NCBI GenBank assembly: GCA_023451735.1
Contig: JAEXYH010000037.1
Coordinates: 109,631 to 173,630, forward strand
Direction of reading: 5' to 3'
DNA: 64,000 bases
From: Pseudomonadota bacterium
GTDB lineage: Bacteria; Pseudomonadota; Alphaproteobacteria; Rhizobiales; Rhizobiaceae
The stretch's first letter is position 1. Every line of letters begins with the position of its first letter. Below, in pieces: positions 43,087 through 51,772 of this stretch. A program made the position numbers and the translations under genes. Below the pieces are notes generated by a model that made no database searches, was not told the DNA's origin, and saw only the letters and a program-made list of their open reading frames with translations.

Positions 43087-43938
43087 CTACAGCCCCTGCG
43101 GCACCAGGATTGTCGGCTTCTTCGGCAGCGATCGCATCGACACCCTGAGCGTCTTTTCCTTCGCATAGGCAATGTCGAATTTCCCATCGAACATGGCCAG
43201 AAACGTATCGAGCGGCGGCCCGAAACGATGCATCGGCAGGATCAGCGAAGAGCGCAGCCGCTGCACGACGCGGCTCATGCTGTCCGCTCCCATCGTCAAA
43301 CCGCCATCGACAGGCACCATCAGGATATCAAGGCGCCCGATCTCCGTATATTGCGTTTCGTTGAGTTCGAAATGCAGATGGCCGAGATGACCGATGCACA
43401 GCCCGGCCACCTCGAAGATGAAGATCGAATTGCCGTTCTCTTCGATACCGCCGCCCCAGTTGCGGATGTCGGAAACGACATTGCGGATATAGACATCTTC
43501 TATCATCTCCCGATGAACGGCCTTTTCACCCGGCACATCGCTCCAGCCATGCAGCACGGTCTTGATCCCCGGATCGGGAGTCAGCGAATAATGGGTCGAA
43601 TGCGCCCGGTTCATTGTCACCACATCCGGCAGCCTGTCGGGCTGATAAACGCCGCTGTAATCCGTCGCGATCCCGATACCGCCCGGCGTCTCGATGAAAT
43701 AGGTGGAATGACCGACGAAGGTGATCTTCACCTCCTCCCGCTCGGCAAGTGCCAATGCTCTGCCAGCCTGAGCAAGCTGCACGCCCGGCGGCGTAAAACT
43801 CGCGAACCGCACATTCGGCAGCTTCTGAGCGATCGCCTGACACTGGCTGATAGGCAGGCCCGCGTCCTGGGCATAGGCCGAAGAAAATACCGAGAGAAGA
43901 AAGGCCGAAAAACCGAATGCGAGAGTTCGCAGCTTCAT
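43087..43938 (-). CDS. Exported metallo-beta-lactamase-fold hydrolase
   Basis: The 283-residue protein has a signal peptide (LRTLAFGFSAFLLSVFSSAYA) and an MBL-fold body: VKITFVGHSTYFIETPGGIGIATDYSG (about 70-96), then VVTMNRAHSTHYSL (about 106-119), FEVAGLCIGHLGHLHF (about 175-190) and LMVPVDGG. The usual HxHxDH zinc motif is replaced by AHSTHYS, so the metal site may be altered. The role is unknown; it is probably periplasmic. Confidence 0.8.
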   Translation of the reverse strand: MKLRTLAFGFSAFLLSVFSSAYAQDAGLPISQCQAIAQKLPNVRFASFTPPGVQLAQAGRALALAEREEVKITFVGHSTYFIETPGGIGIATDYSGVYQPDRLPDVVTMNRAHSTHYSLTPDPGIKTVLHGWSDVPGEKAVHREMIEDVYIRNVVSDIRNWGGGIEENGNSIFIFEVAGLCIGHLGHLHFELNETQYTEIGRLDILMVPVDGGLTMGADSMSRVVQRLRSSLILPMHRFGPPLDTFLAMFDGKFDIAYAKEKTLRVSMRSLPKKPTILVPQGL

Positions 43939-44099
43939 GCCACACTCCGAGAACCGCGTTCATGCTTATTCCGGGTAAAAGGATGGGCGAAGCCGTCGGG
44001 AGCGTCCAGCAGACATTGCCGATCAACGCCTCACAATTCCGTCATTCGGCTTCGTCCTAAGCCCGATGAGATATCGGTGTCACCCCTGCAGCGTCAGCG

Positions 44100-44459
44100 T
44101 CAGATGATCAGCACCCGGTGCCCGAACGGCGTATCGTCATCGAAATTGCGTGTGCCGATCCGCTCGCTCTCACCCGAAAGCCTGCTGTCTTCCGCCGCAT
44201 CGTCGTGTTTTTCCGGTGCTGTGGCCTCCAGCGGTCGATGCAGATGCCGATCGTCAAGAGAGCCTGACGGATCTTCCTCTTCCGCGGTCTCTTCACGTTG
44301 TTCGCGAAATCGCTTCATCGCCGCAAGGTCGGCGTTTATCTGGGACTGACGTTCGGCCGCCCAGACATTGTCGGGTTCGGCCCGGCTGACGACGCTGCTA
44401 TCGACCTGCGTCGCAGCGGATGCCGACGTCGAAGATATGCGGCTTACGGGCGTTACCAT
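44100..44459 (-). CDS. Hypothetical protein, disordered
   Basis: The 119-residue protein starts at ATG 44459 after GGAGG. It is hydrophilic, rich in Ser, Glu, Arg and Asp, with one helical part (VWAAERQSQINADLAAMKRF) and long likely disordered stretches. No family is recognised. It lies between the MBL gene and the metallophosphatase gene on the same strand. Confidence 0.5.
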   Translation of the reverse strand: MVTPVSRISSTSASAATQVDSSVVSRAEPDNVWAAERQSQINADLAAMKRFREQREETAEEEDPSGSLDDRHLHRPLEATAPEKHDDAAEDSRLSGESERIGTRNFDDDTPFGHRVLII

Positions 44460-44554
44460 CAAATATCCTCCAATACGCAGCCCCCTGCCCGACACAAGCG
44501 CCGGGGCAGAAGATCACATGCAAGGATGATAGCATGAAAGCCGCAGCGTCCCAA

Positions 44555-45379
44555 TCAACGCCAGAAGCTCGGAATGGTTTCCGCAAGCCGCGGCCCGATC
44601 CTGAGCGGCTCGATCTTTTCGGCAAGACCGGTCGAATCCGAAATCTCGATCCCGAGACCGCACAGCGTAGCCGGGCCATGCGCCGCCTCGAAACGACCCT
44701 TGGGCATTTTCGAGATGAAACGGTTGAGCGGCTCTTCCTTCTCCATGCCGAGAGACGAGTCGTAATCGCCGCACATGCCGGCATCCGACATATAACCGGT
44801 GCCGCCGTTCAGGATCTGGCAATCGGCGGTCGGCACATGCGTATGGGTCCCGACGACAAGCGAGGCGCGCCCGTCGACGAAATGGCCAAAGCACTGCTTC
44901 TCGCTGGTCGCTTCCGCATGGAAATCGAAGATGATCGCATCCGCCTGCTCCTTCAACGGAGCGGCATCAAGGATCGTCTCTGCGCTTTTGAAGGGATCGT
45001 CGAGTTCGGGATGCATGAACACCCGGCCCATGATGTTTGCGACCAGCACGCGCGCACCGTTACGGGCATAAAACACACCGGACCCCTTGCCGGGCGTACC
45101 GGCGGGATAATTCGCGGGCCGCAGGAACTGGTCATGACGACCGGCAAAGCTCACGGCTTCCTTCTGGTCCCAGACATGGTTGCCGGTGGTGACGACGTCG
45201 GCACCGGCATTGATGGTCTCGAGAAAGATGTCTTCGGTGATGCCAAAGCCGCCTGCCGCGTTCTCGCCATTGACGATGACGAAATCGAGCTTCAGGTCGG
45301 AAATCAGGCCCGGCAGTTTTTCCCATACAGTCGTGCGGCCGGTCTTGCCGACCATGTCACCTAGAAAGAGAAGGCGCAT
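44555..45379 (-). CDS. YmdB-like metallophosphoesterase (TIGR00282)
   Basis: The 274-residue protein shows LLFLGDMVGKTGR (3-15), NGENAAGGFGI (37-47), TTGNHVWDQKE (about 63-73) and VGTHTHVPTAD (about 176-186), the motifs of TIGR00282 metallophosphoesterases, some of which hydrolyse cyclic nucleotides. It is two bases after the 5-formyltetrahydrofolate cyclo-ligase gene, so the two are co-transcribed. Confidence 0.93.
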   Translation of the reverse strand: MRLLFLGDMVGKTGRTTVWEKLPGLISDLKLDFVIVNGENAAGGFGITEDIFLETINAGADVVTTGNHVWDQKEAVSFAGRHDQFLRPANYPAGTPGKGSGVFYARNGARVLVANIMGRVFMHPELDDPFKSAETILDAAPLKEQADAIIFDFHAEATSEKQCFGHFVDGRASLVVGTHTHVPTADCQILNGGTGYMSDAGMCGDYDSSLGMEKEEPLNRFISKMPKGRFEAAHGPATLCGLGIEISDSTGLAEKIEPLRIGPRLAETIPSFWR

Positions 45380-45381
45380 TC

Positions 45382-45981
45382 CTATCCAATCTTCGCAATG
45401 GCCTCATCGGACAGATCGCGAAAGCCGCTTTCTGTCAGGATCCCGTGAAGCCTTATATCATGAGGTTCGTCGGGAACTGATGCCACTTCCTGGCAGTCGA
45501 ATGCAATGCCGATCAGCCGTGGATTGCAGCCTTTTTGCTGGAAACGGTGAATCGCGCGGTCATAATAGCCGCCCCCATAACCAATCCGGTGACCTCTGCT
45601 GTCGAAGGCCGCAAGCGGCACCAGCATGATGTCGGGTTCGAGTTCGGGCGCATCAGGCCCGGGCCCGACGGTACCGAAGACACCCGCGACAAGCTCGCCC
45701 CCATGCACAAGTTCCCGGAAAACGATGGTTTCCTTGTCGAGCACCACCGGCACGCAGATCCGCGCGCCTCGTTCTCTCAGCAGATCCATCAACGGTCGGA
45801 CATCCACCTCCGAACGGATTGGCAGGAAACCCGATACGACCGTCTGCCCGCCAAGATCGATCGCCGCCATGCCATGCGCTGCCAGCGACAGGCTTTTTTC
45901 CACGCGTTCCGCGGCACCGATCGCATCACGCGCCGCGAGCCTTTCGGCCCGCAGCGTGGTCTTGATGGCCTTGCCCGACAT
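45382..45981 (-). CDS. 5-formyltetrahydrofolate cyclo-ligase
   Basis: The 199-residue protein converts 5-formyltetrahydrofolate to 5,10-methenyltetrahydrofolate with ATP. It shows VVSGFLPIRSEVDVRPLMDLL (about 46-66), DIMLVPLAAFDSRGHRIGYGGGYYDRAI (about 117-144) with the conserved GGGYYDR, and LIGIAFDCQE. In many proteobacteria the gene is linked to zapA and 6S RNA; here they lie about 5 kb upstream on the same strand. Its stop overlaps nothing; the start overlaps the stop of the CorC-like gene by one base. Confidence 0.92.
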   Translation of the reverse strand: MSGKAIKTTLRAERLAARDAIGAAERVEKSLSLAAHGMAAIDLGGQTVVSGFLPIRSEVDVRPLMDLLRERGARICVPVVLDKETIVFRELVHGGELVAGVFGTVGPGPDAPELEPDIMLVPLAAFDSRGHRIGYGGGYYDRAIHRFQQKGCNPRLIGIAFDCQEVASVPDEPHDIRLHGILTESGFRDLSDEAIAKIG

Positions 45982-47267
45982 CAGCCCTTCTCAGCTGCGC
46001 GAGACACCAGCAGCTTGTCGATCCGGCGGCCGTCGAGATCGACGACTTCGAAAGTCCAGCCATGCGTCGTGAACTTCTCGCCCAGTTCCGGCAGGTGCTT
46101 CAACTCGTCCAGCACGAAACCGGCAACGGTCTCGTAACCCGGATCCTCTTCGACCGAAATACCCATCTGATCGGCGAATTCATCCACCGGCATCCAGCCG
46201 GCAATGAGAAACGATCCGTCGTCCCGCGCCACGATGGCAGGCTCTTCGGTCGCATTCTCCTGGAACACGCCGGTAATCGCCTCAAGCACGTCGCCCGAGC
46301 TGATGATACCTTCGAAATGGCCGTATTCGTCGTAAACGAGCACCATATGCGCTGGCGCCTTTCTCAGCGCCTGGATCACGTCAAGCGCGCCGGTCAGGTC
46401 GGAAACGACCGGGGCTTCGCGCATGGCGGCCTGAATATCGAACTGCCTGCCGCCTGCCATGAAGTCATAGGCATCCTTGACGAACAGCACGCCAAGGATT
46501 TCGTCGGAACTTCCCTTGCGAACCGGCAGGCGCGAGCGCGTCGTGGCACGAAGCTGGGCGCGGATTTCCTCCGGCTCATCTTCCGTGTCGATCACCTCAA
46601 CATCACGGCGCGGCGTCATCAGGCCACGTGCGGTGCGGTCGGCGAGGCGCATGACGCCGGAAATCATCTCGGATTCACCGCTTTCGATGACACCGGCACT
46701 CTGCGCTTCGGCAAGAACCGTGCGGATTTCCTCATCGGTCACCTTGTCATCCGACTCGCCTTTCTGACCGAGAACAGTCAGCACGAAGCGGCCGGAAATA
46801 TCGAGGAACCAGACGATCGGCGCACCGATTGTCGCAACAAGCTTCATCGCTGGCGCGACGCGCGCAGCCACGGCTTCCGGCGCGCGCAGGGCGATCTGTT
46901 TTGGCACCAGCTCACCGAGGATCAGCGACATATAAGTGATGATGACAACGACACCGCCGACACCAAGCCAGTCGGCAAGGTTTTCCGCCATGCCCTGAGC
47001 TTCTAGCCAGCCCGTCAGGCGCGTACCAAGGGTCGCGCCGGAAAATGCGCCGGAAAGAACGCCGACCAGCGTGATGCCGATCTGAACGGAAGAAAGAAAA
47101 CGGCCCGGATCTTCGGCGAGCTTGATCGCGGTGGCGGCACCCCGGTTCCCTTGCTCAGCCATGACCTTGAGACGGACGGGGCGGGAAGATACGACGGCCA
47201 GTTCCGACATTGCCAGAACACCATTCAGGACGGTGAGTGCAATGACGATGAGAATTTCGGTTAACAA
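45981..47267 (-). CDS. CNNM/CBS membrane protein (CorC/HlyC-like)
   Basis: The 428-residue protein has a DUF21/CNNM membrane domain (1-190; TEILIVIALTVLNGVLAMSELAVVSSRP at the start), two CBS domains (about 205-330; RGLMTPRRDVEVID and VLFVKDAYDFM), and a C-terminal CorC_HlyC domain (about 345-425). Relatives act in Mg2+ and other ion homeostasis and are often annotated as haemolysins. The start is a TTG at 47267, chosen because the first membrane segment begins there; no strong ribosome site is seen. Confidence 0.9.
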   Translation of the reverse strand: MLTEILIVIALTVLNGVLAMSELAVVSSRPVRLKVMAEQGNRGAATAIKLAEDPGRFLSSVQIGITLVGVLSGAFSGATLGTRLTGWLEAQGMAENLADWLGVGGVVVIITYMSLILGELVPKQIALRAPEAVAARVAPAMKLVATIGAPIVWFLDISGRFVLTVLGQKGESDDKVTDEEIRTVLAEAQSAGVIESGESEMISGVMRLADRTARGLMTPRRDVEVIDTEDEPEEIRAQLRATTRSRLPVRKGSSDEILGVLFVKDAYDFMAGGRQFDIQAAMREAPVVSDLTGALDVIQALRKAPAHMVLVYDEYGHFEGIISSGDVLEAITGVFQENATEEPAIVARDDGSFLIAGWMPVDEFADQMGISVEEDPGYETVAGFVLDELKHLPELGEKFTTHGWTFEVVDLDGRRIDKLLVSRAAEKG

Positions 47268-47474
47268 AAGGTGCTCTTAGGCTGGGACAATATCCTGCGC
47301 ACAAAACGTTGACCGCTTACCCGCGGCTGCCGTTGACTTCCTTATGTGATCTCGCGCGCAGTTCGGAAAACCGTGGACCGGTTCTCGGAACTGCGCACCT
47401 TCACCTTTGAGCAGAAATCATAAGGTCGGCGTGATAGTATTGCAATGGCTGGAACATGGGAAGCTGCGCGGCAA

Positions 47475-48506
47475 TCAGACCGACAAATCGATCGTCATTT
47501 CCGCACGCGTACCCACCGGCCGCTCGACATACTGAATGGCCGACCCGAGCGTGGATGCCATCGATTTCACGATCCGGCTTCCCAGGCCTGTTCCCTTGAC
47601 GACATCACCCTCTTTCCAACCTACCCCGTCGTCCTCCACGGCGAGCAGCGCCTTGCCATCCGGCTGACGCGTCAGAAGGACGCGGACTTCGCCCTCGGTT
47701 CCCGGCTCGTAAGCGTATTTCAGCGCGTTGGTCAGAAGCTCGGTGACAATCATGCCGACGGAGACAGCACGATCCGATGTCAACATCACCTCGTCGGCGG
47801 AGAGCCGGATCGACGGCCCCTGGCGGTCGGTCACGGTACCCTGCACCTCGTTGACGAGCGTGCCGAGATACCTGTCCATCTCCACCTGCCGCACATCGTC
47901 CGACGTGTAGAGGCTTCGATGCATGCCTGCGATGGCAGTGATCCGCGCCTGCGTTTCGGCAAGCGCGGCTTTCACGTCGTCATTCTTGCTGCTTCCAGCC
48001 TGCAGCCGGATCAAGGCCGCAACCAGCGCGAGACTGTTGGCCACGCGATGATTGACTTCGGCAAGCAGGACTTCCGCCCGTTCCTTGCCGATCCGGATTT
48101 CCTGGTCAGCCTTTTCCTTCTCGCGCCACAGGTCTGCGGTCGAGATCGCCTGGCCGATCGCATTCTGCATCAGCGGCAGGAACTCGTCGCCGACGGTCTT
48201 GATGACATAATCGGAAGCGCCGTTCTTCATCGCTTCGATGGCGATCGTCGCTTCGCTGGAACCGGTGACGTAGATGACCGGGGCCGAGCAGCCACGTTCC
48301 TGCAGGCGATGGAAGATATCCATCCCGGTTTCGGCGCGAAGATAGTGGTCGAGAACGATCGCATCGATCCCGCCCTTTTCGAACGCCGCCATGGCGCTTT
48401 CCCCGTCGACGGCGGTGACGACATTGTAACCGGCGCGTCCGAGATGGCGTTCCGCGAGACGGGCCAGGGCGACATCGTCGTCAACATAAAGGATCGTTCG
48501 CGGCAT
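47475..48506 (-). CDS. Response regulator with HWE/HisKA_2-type kinase domain
   Basis: The 343-residue protein has an N-terminal receiver domain (1-120; phospho-Asp in AIVLDHYL at about 53, Lys in VIKTVGDE at about 104) and a C-terminal histidine kinase of the HWE/HisKA_2 group, with the His in LAEVNHRVANSLALVAALIRLQ (about 155) and the ATP-binding region MIVTELLTNALKYAYEPG (about 255-272). It follows the single-domain regulator, so it probably receives phosphate in the same phosphorelay. Such kinases control stress and light or general stress signalling in Rhizobiales. Confidence 0.9.
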   Translation of the reverse strand: MPRTILYVDDDVALARLAERHLGRAGYNVVTAVDGESAMAAFEKGGIDAIVLDHYLRAETGMDIFHRLQERGCSAPVIYVTGSSEATIAIEAMKNGASDYVIKTVGDEFLPLMQNAIGQAISTADLWREKEKADQEIRIGKERAEVLLAEVNHRVANSLALVAALIRLQAGSSKNDDVKAALAETQARITAIAGMHRSLYTSDDVRQVEMDRYLGTLVNEVQGTVTDRQGPSIRLSADEVMLTSDRAVSVGMIVTELLTNALKYAYEPGTEGEVRVLLTRQPDGKALLAVEDDGVGWKEGDVVKGTGLGSRIVKSMASTLGSAIQYVERPVGTRAEMTIDLSV

Positions 48507-48515
48507 ATCTTCTCG

Positions 48516-48959
48516 TTATTGTCCGGGTATCTGCATCACCGAAAAGAACAGGCCCAACTGTCGAATGGCGTGTGCAAAACTATCGTATTCTACTGGCTTT
48601 GTAATATAGACATTCGCGCCGAGATCGTAACAGCGCTGAATTTCCCGCTCGTCGTCCGTCGTCGTGAGGATCACCACGGGCAGCCGTTTTGCATGAGGGT
48701 TGGACTTCACCTTCTCGAGGATGTCAATACCCGACATATCGGGCAGGTTGAGATCGAGCAGGATCAGGAGATGGCGATCGCTGCTGACCGTCCCCGAACG
48801 ATCCTTGCCGAGGATGTAGTCGAGCGCATCGGTACCGTTGGCAAATGGAACGATCTCGTTGTTGACGCCCGCGCGGCGCACATTCTTCTCGATCAGACGG
48901 GCATGTCCCTCGTCATCCTCGATCATGACGATGGTAACTTCCTTGCCGGCAGCTTTCAT
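48516..48959 (-). CDS. Single-domain response regulator (Rcp1-like)
   Basis: The 147-residue protein is a receiver domain only: the phospho-Asp in LLILLDLNLPDMSG (about 71), the Lys in VYITKPVEYD (about 122) and the N-terminal acidic pair MIEDDEGH. It overlaps the end of the upstream kinase (ATGA) and precedes the receiver-kinase gene, so the three form one operon. The long version with an extended loop is typical of Rcp1-like regulators. Confidence 0.9.
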   Translation of the reverse strand: MKAAGKEVTIVMIEDDEGHARLIEKNVRRAGVNNEIVPFANGTDALDYILGKDRSGTVSSDRHLLILLDLNLPDMSGIDILEKVKSNPHAKRLPVVILTTTDDEREIQRCYDLGANVYITKPVEYDSFAHAIRQLGLFFSVMQIPGQ

Positions 48960-50455
48960 GGCCCGCTACTCCTAACATACTGGGACAAATCCATGGGCAG
49001 ACGGATGACGAATGTCGCTCCGCCGCCCAGCGTGGATGTCACAGTAATTTCACCACCTAAATTTCTGACTAACGATCGCACGTGTGCGAGCCCTATCCCC
49101 TCACCCGGCTTGTCCTGCACACCGGCCCTGCGGAAAAGCTCGAAGACGCGCTCGTGATCTTCCGGGGCTATCCCGCGACCATTGTCCGCCACCTCGATCC
49201 GGACTGTGCTGCGTCCCATCGGGAACGCCTACACCGAAAGGTTAAGCGGCCGCTCCGGGTGTTTGTATTTCACCGCATTGTCGAACAGGTTACCGAAGAT
49301 CTGCTCCATTGAAAACCGGTCGGTCAAAAGGCCGCGGGCCGCGCCGACCGAGATACTGACCTCGCCGCCGGTTTCACTGACCTGATGATGGACGCTGGCA
49401 GCCGTCGTCTCAAGCAACTCCCCGAGATCGATACGTTCAGGCTTCAGTTCGCGGCGGCCATCGCGCGAAATCTTCAGGATCGCGTTGATCAGCGCATCCA
49501 TCTTCTTGGTCGAGGAGCGGATGAACCCGATTGCCTCGGGCAAATCCTCCTCCACCGCAAGACGCGCCTCGCGCACCTCGTCCTCGCTGGGTTTGTTTTC
49601 GTCCGCCAGAACATAGCTGCTGATGGCTTTCAATGACGCATCGAGTTCGCTGGTAAAGCCCATGATATTGACCAGCGGCGCCCTCAGGTCGTGGGAGACG
49701 ATATAGGCATATCGCTGGATTTCGCGATTGGCCTGGATCAGGTCTTCGGTACGCTCGTTGACGCGCTCTTCAAGCCCGACATTCAACTCCTCGACCTCGG
49801 CCCGGGCATGATCCAGCTCCCGCACATGCTGCATCACCAGAGCAATCGCACCTCCAACGACGAGAATGATCATCAGGCCGCCGCCGAGCGTGACGTATTG
49901 AAGTGTTCCCGCGCTTTCGCGTATCTCGCCGATGCCTTCTATAAGGTGTCCGTCCAGCTCCTGCACAGTTGCGCCGATCGTCTGCCGAAGCTGCTGCATG
50001 ACGACAAAACCGGATTCGTTGCGCACGATGGCCGCGGCCTCTGCAACCTTGCCTTCGCTCGCAAGATTGAGCGTCGATTGCATCTCCGTCACCTTCTCGG
50101 CGATCAGGCGGCGGATGTCCTCAAGCGGCACATCGACCGTGCTTTGATTGGTCACGACGCGGTTCAACCGGTCGACCTGCGCCGGAAGTGCCTCAAGCGC
50201 CTTCTGGTAAGGTTCGAGAAAAGCCTCGTTCTGCACGAGAAGATAACCGCGTTGGCTGGACTCCGCCGAGTTGAGCAGGATCAGCATGTCGGCGGCAACG
50301 GATCGCACGGCCCTCAGTTTCGTAACTTCGTCGAAATAGCTCCGCGTCATGCTCGCCAGAAAGAAAGACGATAGAACGATGGCGAGCAGCAGCCCTGCAC
50401 CGATCAAAAGCATGAGAAGCGAAGATCGGGCAAACTTGGCATTCGAAAAGGGCAT
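48956..50455 (-). pseudogene. CHASE3 sensor histidine kinase split by an in-frame TAG
   Basis: Two segments are in the same frame, separated by TAG at 49229-49231. The first (408 codons from ATG 50455) has a membrane segment (about 13-35), a CHASE3 domain (about 40-180), a second membrane helix (about 188-212), a coiled coil, and HisKA with the His in AYIVSHDLRAPLVNI (about 265), ending in NAVKYKHPERPLNLSV. The second continues the ATPase: EVADNGRGI, VFELFRRAG, GEGIGLAHVRSLV. The ATPase domain is cut inside. One base change from a sense codon (for example AAG or CAG) would restore a full-length kinase of 499 residues. A readthrough or sequencing error is possible. Confidence 0.85.
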
Positions 50456-50596
50456 GAAGAAAAACCGTCGATTGAGATAGACGGAATGACCTTGGCCGCA
50501 ACGCCGGCATTGTCAATGCATATCCGGCCGGAGCCGGAAAGCATGCACGACAATCGCAAAAGAAGAGCGCGATCCACGGCGACCGATGGAGGTTTA

Positions 50597-50773
50597 CGAT
50601 CCTGGGTGCCTACAAACGTAGGTGGGCACCGTGTGTCCAAGCCCACGGGCCTGGTCAGGGACAGCTCCCTTTGGATCGAGTATGGCCCCAGGGATTGTGG
50701 TTCCTGTCGGGAAGCGCAGAACGCGATGGCAATATATGTTCGATCCACTGGCAGCGCCAGTAGCCCAGGATCG
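50597..50773 (-). ncRNA. ssrS: Candidate 6S RNA
   Basis: The stretch directly downstream of zapA folds into one long rod. CGATCCTGGG at its 5' end (50773-50764) pairs with CCCAGGATCG at its 3' end (50606-50597), extended by CTAC with GTAG, followed by a large internal bubble and shorter stems (for example AAGGGAG/CTGTCCCT-type pairing near the tip). The total of 177 bases, closed rod and central bubble match 6S RNA, which binds RNA polymerase in stationary phase. In alphaproteobacteria 6S RNA usually lies next to zapA. The strand is taken from this linkage. Confidence 0.7.
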
Positions 50774-50787
50774 AATTTTTGCAGCGA

Positions 50788-51168
50788 TCAGTTGATATCG
50801 GCAGGCGTGCGTCCGTTGAGCTTTGCGGCAAGTCCTTCGATCCGCACGGCAAGTTCGCCGATGGTCGAAACCAGCGCCTGCTCGTTGCGCTGCTGCACTT
50901 CCATCGATCCGTCCTGATTGGACCGCAAGGAGGCCAGCTCCGCTTCGAGCGCCGAAACCTTGCGGGTCATTTCGGACAGTTCGTCCATGATCATGATGCC
51001 GGCCATGACCGTGATCCTCAGGTCGCCTATCTCGCCGAACTGGCCCTTGAGGTGCCCGACATAGCGGTCGAGCCGGTCGGCGAGTTGGGTCAGGTGGTCC
51101 TCCTGCCCCTCCTCGCAGGCCATGCGATAGGCCTTGCCATCGATCGTGACTGTAATCTGAGCCATCAA
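50788..51168 (-). CDS. zapA: Cell division protein ZapA
   Basis: ZapA cross-links FtsZ filaments at the division site. The 126-residue product begins MAQITVTIDGKAYRMACEEGQ and shows LADRLDRYVGHLKGQFGEIGDLRITVMAGIMIMDEL (about 28-62), followed by a coiled coil (about 64-125). It lies ten bases after the DUF4164 gene and 15 bases before the 6S RNA candidate. Confidence 0.92.
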   Translation of the reverse strand: MMAQITVTIDGKAYRMACEEGQEDHLTQLADRLDRYVGHLKGQFGEIGDLRITVMAGIMIMDELSEMTRKVSALEAELASLRSNQDGSMEVQQRNEQALVSTIGELAVRIEGLAAKLNGRTPADIN

Positions 51169-51177
51169 ATTCTCCCG

Positions 51178-51450
51178 TCAGCGATCGAGCACGGCGCGGA
51201 TCGTCTCCATGGCGGTCACCAATCGACGCGACACTTCTCGATTGACTTCTTCCAGTCGATTGGCGCGAAATTGCGACTGATCGAGTTCCTGGGCCAGACG
51301 GGCGCGGTCGGCATGGACCCGACGAACCTCGCCATCGACGTCGCGGTTCTCGCGCTGACGCTCGATACGGGCATCCACGGCGTTTTCCAGACTGCCCACC
51401 GCTGCGCGCAGTTCCGAAAGCGCCACCTCAACCGTCTTTTCTGCCGGCAT
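51178..51450 (-). CDS. DUF4164 coiled-coil protein
   Basis: The 90-residue protein is almost wholly a coiled coil (VEVALSELRAAVGSLENAVDARIERQ and DRARLAQELDQSQFRANRLEEVNREVSRRLV) and fits DUF4164, a small family encoded beside zapA in Rhizobiales. A role with ZapA at the division site is likely but unproven. Confidence 0.85.
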   Translation of the reverse strand: MPAEKTVEVALSELRAAVGSLENAVDARIERQRENRDVDGEVRRVHADRARLAQELDQSQFRANRLEEVNREVSRRLVTAMETIRAVLDR

Positions 51451-51772
51451 CCATCATATCCCGTGAGAATGCGAAGAAGACCGAATCGTGCAGCCAAACC
51501 TCGCCATTAGGTAAAACAGATTAAGCACCGCTTGAAAGCCGGTCAACAAACCACCACTGTCTCGGCATCATCGACTTGTGGATCATGCGCCTTATATCGT
51601 TTTTGTACATGACTGCTTACATATTGGGCGGCCGGCTGCGAACGTGCTCATTATCTGACACCCCGGCCCCTGCTTTTGTTGACTTGCGCGCCTCACCTGC
51701 TAAGGATCAGGCGCTCCCTCAAATGGCCCTTCAACGGGCCTCTGACCGACACTCGGATACAGTGGATTAGCC
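51451..51772. other. Divergent promoter region zapA/tkt
   Basis: No gene is supported in these 322 bases; the short frames have no ribosome site. It should contain the promoters of the DUF4164-zapA unit and of tkt. Confidence 0.5.
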
